Of a DNA stretch of 5,048 bases, positions 1-5,048 are shown piece after piece. This DNA comes from Actinomycetes bacterium. GTDB lineage: Bacteria > Actinomycetota > Acidimicrobiia > Spongiisociales > UBA5794. The position numbers and the translations under genes are program-made. The stretch lies in NCBI GenBank assembly GCA_023336855.1, contig JAMBLK010000093.1, forward strand, positions 1-5,048, given 5' to 3'. The stretch's first letter is position 1, and each line of letters starts with the position of its first letter. The notes under the pieces were generated by a model. The model worked only from the letters and a program-made list of their open reading frames with translations. It was not told where the DNA came from and made no database searches.

Positions 1-203
1 CCCCTCGAATCCTGTGTCACACGGACTACCTGGAGACTGTCGTCACCGATAACGAGCGCACCCTCGTCGAAGGGCTGACCTCCGCCACCGGGGTAGAACA
101 CCGTCCTGTCGAGAACGACGCGCCCATCTTCTCGGTCCACGTCGACGACAATGGCGCCCATCGCCCTCTCGTAAGCCTGTGTCGAATAGATGCGTTCGGT
201 CAT
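1..203 (-). CDS. AlaX-type alanyl-tRNA editing protein, N-terminal part (cut by window edge)
   Basis: The minus strand from 203 opens with ATG and reads MTERIYSTQAYERAMG, then stays open to the left edge (67 codons visible). Residues around 31-47 read VLDRTVFYPGGGGQPFDEG, which matches the FYPGGGGQPxDxG signature near the start of the editing domain shared by AlaRS and free-standing AlaX proteins. Members of this family hydrolyse mischarged Ser- or Gly-tRNA(Ala) in the cytoplasm. The start is supported by GGGAG four bases upstream (208-212). It cannot be AlaRS itself, because the editing motif lies near the N-terminus instead of after a synthetase core. The zinc-binding HxxxH and Cys/His residues of the family would lie outside the window, so activity and subtype cannot be judged. 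It is divergent from the HhH-GPD gene at 280. Confidence 0.85.
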   Translation of the reverse strand, partial: MTERIYSTQAYERAMGAIVVDVDREDGRVVLDRTVFYPGGGGQPFDEGALVIGDDSLQVVRVTQDSR

Positions 204-279
204 AGGTCTCCCTTCTCGATGCACCCTACCTTGGGCTCCGAGCCTGCCTACGGTGCGGCCAGCCCACCAGGAGCCACCC
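204..279. promoter_or_regulatory. Divergent intergenic spacer with both ribosome-binding sites
   Basis: This 76-bp gap separates two divergent start codons, so promoters for both genes are likely here or overlap the coding ends. AGGAG at 269-273 lies six bases before the plus-strand ATG at 280, and GGGAG (minus strand, 208-212) precedes the ATG at 203. TAnnnT-type -10 candidates are TACGGT at 249-254 (plus) and TAGGGT at 223-228 (minus). Neither has a convincing -35 hexamer at the right spacing, so the promoters are inferred mainly from gene layout. Confidence 0.4.
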
Positions 280-834
280 ATGCCCGACCTGCTTCCGTAC
301 ACCGATGATTCGACGGCGAACGACCTCTTGGAGGAGGATCCGTTCGCCCTGCTCGTAGGAATCGTCTTGTATCAACAGATCCCCGTCGAAACGGCATTCG
401 CAGGTCCCTACCGTTTGAAGGAGCGCCTCGGCGGGAATCTCGACCCGTCGCAGATCGCCGAACTCGATCCCGAGTCCCTGGAAGCCGTCTTCAAGGAGAA
501 GCCGGCGATCCATCGCTTCCCGGGCAACATGGCGAAGCGCGTCCAGACAGTCGCTCAGTTCATCGAATCCGAGTACGACGGCGACACCAGGGCGATCTGG
601 CTCGACGTAGACGACGCAACCACCCTCATGAAACGGTTGAAGGCGATGCCGGGATTCGGCGAGTACAAGGCCCGCATCTACCTTGCCGTCCTGGCGCAGC
701 GCTTCGGCGTTCAACCATCGGGCTGGGAGACGTACCTGCCGGACTGGCCCAACATCTCCGAGATCGAGACACCCGAGGATCGCTCCGACCTCAAGGCCCG
801 GAAGAAGGAGTGGAAGGCGAGCCAGAGGTCGTAG
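280..834 (+). CDS. HhH-GPD family base-excision-repair-like protein
   Basis: This 184-aa protein matches what I recall of the small actinobacterial HhH-GPD family (TIGR03252-like). Its features are the N-terminal LLEEDPFALLVGIVLYQQIPVE (residues 16-37), HRFPGNMAKRV (78-88) and a helix-hairpin-helix MPGFGEYKARIYLAVLA (123-139). The HhH-GPD superfamily binds DNA and includes EndoIII, MutY and AlkA glycosylases; the substrate of this subgroup is unknown to me. No FeS-cluster Cys set is present, and no EndoIII-like VDTHV with the catalytic Asp follows the HhH. The nearest Asp is in YLPDW (152-156), faintly like the AlkA LPDD context. The start at 280 is chosen over an in-frame ATG at 190 because AGGAG sits six bases upstream, family similarity begins just after it, and the 190 start would overlap the divergent gene. 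The last 44 bp overlap the convergent gene ending at 791. Confidence 0.85.
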   Translation: MPDLLPYTDDSTANDLLEEDPFALLVGIVLYQQIPVETAFAGPYRLKERLGGNLDPSQIAELDPESLEAVFKEKPAIHRFPGNMAKRVQTVAQFIESEYDGDTRAIWLDVDDATTLMKRLKAMPGFGEYKARIYLAVLAQRFGVQPSGWETYLPDWPNISEIETPEDRSDLKARKKEWKASQRS

Positions 835-1969
835 TTGAATCTGTCGCTTCCAGCGATGACCGGGTGAGGCCGTAGTCGAGGCGGTCGGCGAGGACACCGT
901 TCTTCAGGTAGCCGTCGCGTGCGATGCCCTCCAACACGAAACCGGCTTTCTCCGCCACCTTCGTCGAGGCCGTGTTGGTCAGGAACACTCCGGCCTCGAC
1001 GCGATGAAGGTCGAGGTCCGTGAAGCAGTATTCGATGACTCGTTTCGCCGCAATCGCCGCGATGCCACGTCCCCACCAGTCGGGGGAAAGCCACCAACCC
1101 ATCTCTGCTGAGCCCCCGAGGATGTCACTGCGGGGTTCACATCCCACGCCGCCGGCAACCACGCCGCCCACGAGGATCGTGAAGTTGACCGGCGGGTCCT
1201 CCTTCATGCACATGGCGATCCAGGCATCGGCGTCGGTGGGCGTGTAGGGATAGGGAAACCGGTCGAACATGTAGAGCGTGATCCGCTCATCGTCGGCGGC
1301 TTTGAGTAGACCCGTCCGATGCGCTGCAGAGGTTGGAACGAGTGTGATCTCGGGATCCTCCGTGTGCAGCGTCGGACCACGCTCGATCGGCTCGTCAGAG
1401 GTGGCCCGTGCCGTCGGCGACTCGACCGCGGTGTCGGGCGGGAATCGTCCTCCGCTCCGCCAGTAGACGCCTTCGGCTCGGGTCATGATTCCCTCATCGA
1501 CGAGATAGCGACGGAGCGCCGCATAGTCGTCGTGGTACGTTCGGAGCTGCTCATTGACAGCGCTCTCGTCGTATCGGATTCCAGGCTCGAAGTCTTGCGC
1601 CAACCGCTCGATCACAAGGCGCCGCTTCGATCGCTGCGTGGGAATCTCCCTCAGGCGATCTCCGGTGAAGAACGTCCGGAGAACCCGCACCTCGTCATCC
1701 GACCAATCCCCTGCCGTGATGGCGAGGGAAGCGGACTCGGGCCTCGGCAGCGTTGCGGCAATGCTGAGCAGGCAGTCGCGCAGCACTTCACCATCAACAT
1801 CGATCAAGCCCGCGAGTCTGAGGTCGGCGATCGCTTCCAGAGCATCCCTCCGTCGGATGTCCATCGCCCGGCTCAGGGCATCGGCGTTCAACGATCCTTC
1901 GGCAGCTCGGCCGAGCGCAGCCACTCTTACGGGATCGAGGCACAGGCGAGCGAAGTCTTCGTAGTCCAC
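791..1969 (-). CDS. HTH - DUF2087 - GNAT acetyltransferase fusion protein
   Basis: With the GTG start at 1969 the product is 392 aa with three parts. Residues about 5-72 (FARLCLDPVRVAALG onward) look like a winged-helix DNA-binding domain. Residues 96-173 match DUF2087, with FFTGDRLREIPTQRSKR, the RYDESAVNEQL motif and DDYAALRRYLVDEG. After a charged linker (174-207), residues 208-369 form a RimJ/RimL-like GNAT domain. It has MGWWLSPDWWGRGIAAIA (acetyl-CoA loop around 300-309) and NTASTKVAEKAGFVLEG (332-348). Residues 370-392 are a Ser/Thr-rich tail lying antisense to the HhH-GPD gene. DUF2087 proteins with an HTH are usually treated as regulators, and GNATs transfer acetyl groups to amines; the target here is unknown. 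The GTG begins one base after the upstream gene's stop, suggesting translational coupling. Longer in-frame starts (GTG at 2002, ATG at 2068) are possible but lie inside the upstream gene and precede the conserved region. The domain calls are firm; the start is less so. Confidence 0.85.
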   Translation of the reverse strand: MDYEDFARLCLDPVRVAALGRAAEGSLNADALSRAMDIRRRDALEAIADLRLAGLIDVDGEVLRDCLLSIAATLPRPESASLAITAGDWSDDEVRVLRTFFTGDRLREIPTQRSKRRLVIERLAQDFEPGIRYDESAVNEQLRTYHDDYAALRRYLVDEGIMTRAEGVYWRSGGRFPPDTAVESPTARATSDEPIERGPTLHTEDPEITLVPTSAAHRTGLLKAADDERITLYMFDRFPYPYTPTDADAWIAMCMKEDPPVNFTILVGGVVAGGVGCEPRSDILGGSAEMGWWLSPDWWGRGIAAIAAKRVIEYCFTDLDLHRVEAGVFLTNTASTKVAEKAGFVLEGIARDGYLKNGVLADRLDYGLTRSSLEATDSTTTSGSPSTPSSGP

Positions 1970-1970
1970 G

Positions 1971-3506
1971 TCAGTCGAATCCGCCGCGAGCCGTGTCGCC
2001 ACTTCTCCGGGAGTCTGCGGCACCGTATAGACCGGCGATGGGATCGTAGACGGCTGCCTGCACGCCACCGAAGTACATCGCCAGATCGGGGAACCGGCGC
2101 GCCGTCATGTCGTCCAGCGAGCGGACGTCAAGTCCGGGCTCGTGGGCGATCATCGGCTTCCCTCCGAATACCTCGACGTGCAGCCTCGGATGCTCGACGG
2201 CTTCTCTGAGGGACATTCCGAGATGCAGGAAGTTCAGGAGCACTTGAGCCACTGCGGTCGTGATGCGCGATGCCCCGGGGCTTCCGATCGCCAGAATCGA
2301 TCCATCGGGGCGGCGAGCCAGCGTCGGGGCCATGTTCGAGACCAGGCGAGTACCCGGGGTGAGAGCGTGGTAGTCCTCCGACATGAGTTCCACCTCCCCG
2401 AGCGAGTTGTTGAGGTACATCCCCGTCCCCGGGACCAGAGCCCCTGCGCCGTAGCCCGCGGATAGCGTGATGGAGCATCCGTTGCCGTCGGTGTCGGCTG
2501 TGGAGGTATGTACCGTGCTCGGCGATCGCTCCACGGCGGACAGATCTCCGTCGTGTGCCCATGACAGAAGCCGCCCGGCCGCTTCTGCCCTTGTGCCGTA
2601 GTCATCGAGGTGTTCGGACCGGTAGCGCAGCACCGCTCGCTGGATCCGCGCCATCCGATCGATCTCGCCCGGATCCCATCCCTCGAACGGGGGCGACGAA
2701 GCGAGGAGAAGGATCGCGCTCGCGACCACGCCACCGACAGCCGGAGGCGGGTTCGTTGCGATCTCCCATTCATCCAGTTGGAACCGTATCGGGGCTCGAA
2801 CCGCGACCCGGTATGAGGCGAGGTCCTCTCCGGTGAGTATTCCTCCGCCTTCGCGAACGGCCGCCGCCATGCGCCGCCCCAGCTCCCCCTCGTAGAGAAC
2901 CGACGCTCCGGCCTCCCCCACCCAGCGAAGGGTGTCTGCAAGGTGGGGGATGTCGATGACGTCCCCCTCTTCGACGGGGCTCCCGTCATCGTGGTGTGTG
3001 ATCGATCGGCTCGTGTCGTCCCAGCCGAAGATCGAACGATGTGCATGATCGAGGTACTCAGCGGAGGCCCGTGAGACGGGGAATCCGGCTTCCACAAGAT
3101 TCACCGTTGGTCGGACAATGGCGTCCCATTCGACCGAACCGAAACGATGGTGGGCTTCGGCGAATGCTGCGAATGCCCCGGGTGTCGCCACGGAGCCCCA
3201 CCCGACGATCGTCTGGGTGTGCCCGCCGTAGCTCATTTCGACTTCGCGCTTGCCTCCGCCGAACTCGTCGGGGGACAGACCACGGCCGGGCATCTCTGCA
3301 TAGCCGTCGATCACGATGGGTTCCCCATCACGCGGCCACACCGTGACAAATCCGCTCCCTGCCGGCGCGATGATCCCGATCTCGGTGCACATCGACGCGA
3401 TCGAGGCGCCGATGGCCGCATCGATCGCGTTCCCGCCCGCGTCTGCGACGGCCGCTCCTGCAGCCGCCGCGAGACCCGTTGCCGACGCGATCTGAACTCT
3501 TCTCAT
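1971..3506 (-). CDS. Gamma-glutamyltransferase-family Ntn hydrolase, substrate uncertain
   Basis: This 511-aa protein spans the whole GGT fold. It has DAGGNAIDAAIGAS (22-35), PGAFAAFAEAHHRFG (109-123) and NPPPAVGG (252-259). The nucleophile region TVHTSTADTDGNG has Thr331 as predicted catalytic residue and new N-terminus after autocleavage into large and small subunits. TGMYLNN (361-367), SNMAPTL (390-396) and GSPGASRI (408-415) follow. Family members cleave gamma-glutamyl amides or related amide bonds. Deviations: the YREMAP-type segment with the substrate-carboxylate Arg is replaced by YAEMPG (69-74). The Gly-rich GGGGF becomes AGSGF (49-53), and the LNNQMDDF-type segment becomes LNNSLGEVE. 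The stretch between LNN and MAPT is short, as in lid-loop-lacking GGTs. The N-terminus aligns with the family core, so no signal peptide is evident and the protein is probably cytoplasmic. The ATG is 11 bases after the ssb stop and lacks a clear Shine-Dalgarno, which fits coupling. Glutathione hydrolysis should not be assumed. Confidence 0.9.
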   Translation of the reverse strand: MRRVQIASATGLAAAAGAAVADAGGNAIDAAIGASIASMCTEIGIIAPAGSGFVTVWPRDGEPIVIDGYAEMPGRGLSPDEFGGGKREVEMSYGGHTQTIVGWGSVATPGAFAAFAEAHHRFGSVEWDAIVRPTVNLVEAGFPVSRASAEYLDHAHRSIFGWDDTSRSITHHDDGSPVEEGDVIDIPHLADTLRWVGEAGASVLYEGELGRRMAAAVREGGGILTGEDLASYRVAVRAPIRFQLDEWEIATNPPPAVGGVVASAILLLASSPPFEGWDPGEIDRMARIQRAVLRYRSEHLDDYGTRAEAAGRLLSWAHDGDLSAVERSPSTVHTSTADTDGNGCSITLSAGYGAGALVPGTGMYLNNSLGEVELMSEDYHALTPGTRLVSNMAPTLARRPDGSILAIGSPGASRITTAVAQVLLNFLHLGMSLREAVEHPRLHVEVFGGKPMIAHEPGLDVRSLDDMTARRFPDLAMYFGGVQAAVYDPIAGLYGAADSRRSGDTARGGFD

Positions 3507-3517
3507 GACGGTGCACG

Positions 3518-3877
3518 TTAGACCGGCGTCGGATGCTCCACCATGGAAGCCTCAACCGCTGAGTCTTGGCCGAAGGTCGGTTCAAGGCCGCCCTGAACGT
3601 GGTGCGCTACTACTTCGATGCGGCTCCTCCGGCTGTGATCGTCGCTCCAGAATCGACGTTGGATCGAACCGGCGATCCATATGCGATCACCCCGTTCGAA
3701 GCGGGTCGCATCTTCGTCCGCGTCCCAGAGAACGGCGGGAACGACATCGATCCGCCTACGGGGCTCCTCCGTTCTCGTGGTTACGAGATAGCGGACAAGG
3801 GTTGATCCCCCTTCGAACACCCTGATCTCGGGTGCTGCTGCGAGTCGCCCTGCGATGACGACGAGGTTGAGGTCCAT
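3518..3877 (-). CDS. ssb: Short single-stranded DNA-binding (SSB-like OB-fold) protein
   Basis: The 119-aa product begins MDLNLVVIAGRLAAAPEIRV, followed by FEGGSTLVRYLVTT, and contains ERGDRIWIAGSIQRRFW (61-77) and SRIEVVAHHVQ (85-95). This is the order of strands and motifs in SSB OB-fold domains, covering residues about 1-96. SSBs coat single-stranded DNA during replication, recombination and repair. It is much shorter than housekeeping actinobacterial SSBs. The C-terminus (SMVEHPTPV) lacks both the Gly-rich linker and the acidic DDIPF-type tip that recruits partner proteins. It is also not beside rpsF/rpsR/rplI, so it is probably a secondary SSB. The ATG at 3877 is preferred over one at 3997 because GAGGAG lies six bases upstream and the OB fold starts immediately. 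It appears to be the first gene of a three-gene operon. Confidence 0.85.
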   Translation of the reverse strand: MDLNLVVIAGRLAAAPEIRVFEGGSTLVRYLVTTRTEEPRRRIDVVPAVLWDADEDATRFERGDRIWIAGSIQRRFWSDDHSRRSRIEVVAHHVQGGLEPTFGQDSAVEASMVEHPTPV

Positions 3878-3882
3878 GACAT

Positions 3883-3888
3883 CTCCTC
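3883..3888 (-). promoter_or_regulatory. Ribosome-binding site of the ssb-like gene
   Basis: On the minus strand GAGGAG is followed by a five-base spacer (ATGTC at 3878-3882) and ATG at 3877. It is the strongest Shine-Dalgarno in the window. It settles the start of the SSB-like protein against the upstream in-frame ATG at 3997. An ATG inside the spacer itself is out of frame. Confidence 0.75.
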
Positions 3889-3915
3889 TCGTTTCGAGGA
3901 AGTGCGGGGGACTCG

Positions 3916-3921
3916 ATCGTA
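3916..3921 (-). promoter_or_regulatory. Candidate -10 element for the ssb operon
   Basis: The minus strand carries TACGAT, a TAnnnT-type -10 hexamer, about 38 bases upstream of the ssb-like ATG, which would give a leader of roughly 30 bases. No good -35 hexamer is seen 16-18 bases further upstream. The hexamer lies within TCGTACGA (3917-3924), a perfect palindrome that resembles the core of the motif cluster at 4002-4091, so it could instead be part of an operator. Confidence 0.25.
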
Positions 3922-4001
3922 CGAGGCCGCTGTGACAGATTCGGGGAGCGTCAGAGATCGGCGGCGCGGTCATCGCCTTCAACCGGGAAGACAGCAAGCG
4001 G

Positions 4002-4091
4002 TAGTACGAAGTACGTATGACGTATGACGACCCGGGATCAGGGCGATCGAGAATTCGAGTCGTACTACGTGATTCGTACTACGTACTTCGG
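4002..4091. repeat. Cluster of TCGTACTAC motifs in a long imperfect inverted repeat
   Basis: Non-coding DNA between the TPR-like gene and the ssb operon. The 9-mer TCGTACTAC occurs at 4061-4069 and 4075-4083 and, inverted as GTAGTACGA, at 4002-4010. The two direct copies extend to 11 identical bases, 14 bp apart. CGAAGTACGTA (4008-4018) is perfectly complementary to TACGTACTTCG (4081-4091), and 4021-4032 pairs with 4060-4071 at 10 of 12 positions. The result is a long hairpin with an asymmetric internal loop and a 27-base apical loop. ACGTATG is also tandemly duplicated at 4014-4020 and 4021-4027. It could be a multi-site operator for the ssb operon, a cruciform, or a structured transcript end of the TPR gene. 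There is no U-tract to support a simple terminator. Confidence 0.65.
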
Positions 4092-4099
4092 CCCGAAGC
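4087..4099. other. Small perfect palindrome downstream of the TPR-like gene
   Basis: CTTCGGCCCGAAG can form a 5-bp stem with a 3-base loop on either strand. It lies 62 bases past the minus-strand stop of the TPR-like gene and abuts the larger inverted repeat. No T-run follows, so a terminator role is only possible, not shown. Confidence 0.3.
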
Positions 4100-4160
4100 C
4101 TTACCCACTCACCACCGAACACTTCGCCCACCCGTTCGAAACCCTAAAGCCAAGTTCATC

Positions 4161-5048
4161 TCATGAACTGTGGGCGATCTCCAGATCAAGAGCGTCCAAC
4201 CCCGGGAAGGACGGATCGTTGATCACGATGGCGTCCGCGATCTTCCTGGCTGTGTCGGTGTCTCCGTTGATGGCCGCTGCCCGTGCTGCGATGTACCAAA
4301 CGCGAAGATCGGACTCCTTAGCGTTCGGTCCGACGCGCTCGGGGCCGGTGAGTTCCCATGCCGCTTCGGCATCGCCTTCGTCGAGCAGATACGAGCCGTA
4401 GACGACCTTCCCCTCTTTCCAGACAGCGGGTGCGACGTCGGCCTTCTGGAGCGTGTCCCATGCCGACTTCACGTCCTTGCCGCGACCCTTCGCACGCAGG
4501 ACGTCCATTTCGATGGGCAGGTGCGAGGCGTCTCCCGCCATACGCCGATATGCGCGGAGTTCGGCAAGCGCCGTGTCCCAGTCGCCGATCCGGTAGGCGG
4601 AGAGGCCGAGTGTCTCCCGTATCGTTGAATCCTGCGGAGAGAGGTTCTTCGCACGCTTCGCGTCCTTCACGGCCGCGTGATAGCGCCCGTCGTTCATCGC
4701 TGCTGACGCTTCCCCGAGTGCTTCGAGTGCCGGTGCGATCCGATCCTTCGGTGTGACACGAACGAGTGCTTCGACGATCCAGTTGGGTAGATCAACCGCA
4801 GCCCCTTGGAGGTCACGCCGGCGTTTCGTCTGGTGACCTTCCCATTCGGCCTTCTTGTCCTGCTTCGGATAACCGCGGTCGTCGCTGCCGTACGCCCGTC
4901 CGGAAGAGCTCCCGGAACGACCCGACGAACCTCTCGATCCGCCGGAACCTTTGGAACTGCCCGATCCACCCGAACGGCCGTAGCCGCCGGACTTCCCGGA
5001 TCCACCAGATCGACCGGAACTGCTCGACCCCTTGGAACTACCCGACCC
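4161..5048 (-). CDS. TPR-like protein with Gly/Ser-rich N-terminal region (5' end beyond window)
   Basis: The minus-strand frame is open from the right edge to the TGA at 4161-4163, giving 295 visible residues and no start. Visible residues 1-52 are low complexity, made of GSG, SSKGS and GRSGG-type units. A charged stretch (DKKAEWEGHQTKRRRDLQ) follows, then DLPNWIVEALVRVTP and an alpha-helical repeat region. That region has YHAAVKDAKRAKNLSPQ, ETLGLSAYRIGDWDTALAE, LRAYRRMAG and HLPIEMDVLRAKGRG, and continues to AARKIADAI-like helices near the end. The pattern resembles the actinobacterial TPR family that I recall next to tyrS and tlyA in Mycobacterium (Rv1691-like), which also has a Gly/Arg-rich N-terminus; its function is unknown to me. 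Helix pairs of this type usually mediate protein-protein contacts. An internal ATG at 4697 would give a 178-aa protein, but it lies inside a helix pair and lacks reason to be the start. No membrane segment or signal peptide is visible. Confidence 0.75.
   Translation of the reverse strand, partial: GSGSSKGSSSSGRSGGSGKSGGYGRSGGSGSSKGSGGSRGSSGRSGSSSGRAYGSDDRGYPKQDKKAEWEGHQTKRRRDLQGAAVDLPNWIVEALVRVTPKDRIAPALEALGEASAAMNDGRYHAAVKDAKRAKNLSPQDSTIRETLGLSAYRIGDWDTALAELRAYRRMAGDASHLPIEMDVLRAKGRGKDVKSAWDTLQKADVAPAVWKEGKVVYGSYLLDEGDAEAAWELTGPERVGPNAKESDLRVWYIAARAAAINGDTDTARKIADAIVINDPSFPGLDALDLEIAHSS
4911..5048 (-). repeat. In-frame degenerate repeats encoding the Gly/Ser/Arg tract
   Basis: The plus strand shows recurring short words spaced by multiples of three. 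CCGGAAC is at 4912, 4942 and 5014; TTGGAACT is at 4951 and 5032; GATCCACC is at 4963 and 4999. On the coding strand these give GSSKGS and GGSG units. The pattern fits slipped-strand expansion within a gene and a disordered, positively charged protein tail. The tract continues beyond the window edge. Confidence 0.7.

Noticed and set aside
190..279. 30-residue N-terminal extension of the HhH-GPD gene starting at ATG 190
   Set aside because: It overlaps the divergent AlaX-like start, has no ribosome-binding site, shows no family similarity, and a good AGGAG precedes the ATG at 280.
226..897. 223-codon open frame antisense to the HhH-GPD gene
   Set aside because: The plus-strand frame has clear family motifs; the antisense product shows none.
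1970..2068. Longer start (ATG at 2068) for the HTH-DUF2087-GNAT gene
   Set aside because: It would overlap the GGT-like gene by about 98 bp, and the extra residues do not resemble the HTH family start; GTG at 1969 sits right after the GGT stop.
1319..2209. 296-codon open frame on the plus strand
   Set aside because: Its composition is Arg/Ser-rich as expected from an antisense frame of GC-rich coding DNA, and it lies opposite two well-supported genes.
2234..3097. 287-codon open frame on the minus strand
   Set aside because: It is an out-of-frame shadow of the GGT-like gene, with no recognisable motif.
3878..3997. 40-residue upstream extension of the SSB-like protein
   Set aside because: The OB fold starts at ATG 3877 with a strong GAGGAG; the upstream residues are unlike any SSB N-terminus.
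4002..4091. CRISPR array or tRNA as an explanation for the repeated motifs
   Set aside because: The repeats are too short and irregularly spaced for CRISPR, and no cloverleaf or T-loop sequence can be found.
4024..4401. 125-codon plus-strand frame beginning in the motif cluster
   Set aside because: Most of it is antisense to the TPR-like gene, it has no ribosome-binding site, and its N-terminal part merely translates the inverted repeat.

Overview
The window looks like ordinary chromosome from a high-G+C actinobacterium. The GC-biased third codon positions, and a TPR protein and HhH-GPD protein resembling families I know from Streptomyces and Mycobacterium, point to Actinomycetota, possibly an Acidimicrobiia-like lineage. 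The lineage guess is inference only. I see no rRNA, tRNA, CRISPR array, insertion sequence or phage gene.

Left part (1-834): two divergently oriented genes share a 76-bp spacer. On the minus strand is the N-terminal part of an AlaX-type alanyl-tRNA editing protein, cut by the window edge. On the plus strand is a small HhH-GPD family protein related to base-excision repair glycosylases.

Middle part (791-3877, all minus strand): three tightly packed genes form a likely operon, read from right to left. First comes a short single-stranded DNA-binding protein (119 aa, no acidic C-terminal tail). Eleven bases later is a gamma-glutamyltransferase-family Ntn hydrolase (511 aa) that keeps the catalytic Thr but lacks the usual glutamate-binding Arg. 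One base after its stop is a three-part protein joining a winged-helix-like domain, a DUF2087 domain and a GNAT acetyltransferase. The 3' end of this last gene overlaps the 3' end of the plus-strand HhH-GPD gene by 44 bp.

Right part (3878-5048): a 283-bp spacer holds the probable ssb promoter and a striking cluster of GTAGTACGA/TCGTACTAC motifs arranged as a long imperfect inverted repeat. Beyond it, on the minus strand and open to the window edge, is a TPR-like protein with a long Gly/Ser/Arg-rich low-complexity N-terminal segment.

The genes do not make up one obvious pathway. Themes are nucleic-acid maintenance (HhH-GPD, SSB), translation quality control (AlaX) and peptide or amide metabolism (GGT-like), plus a regulator-acetyltransferase fusion. 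I find no clear new defence or mobile system. The most unusual items are the motif cluster at 4002-4091 and the ssb / GGT-like / HTH-DUF2087-GNAT operon.
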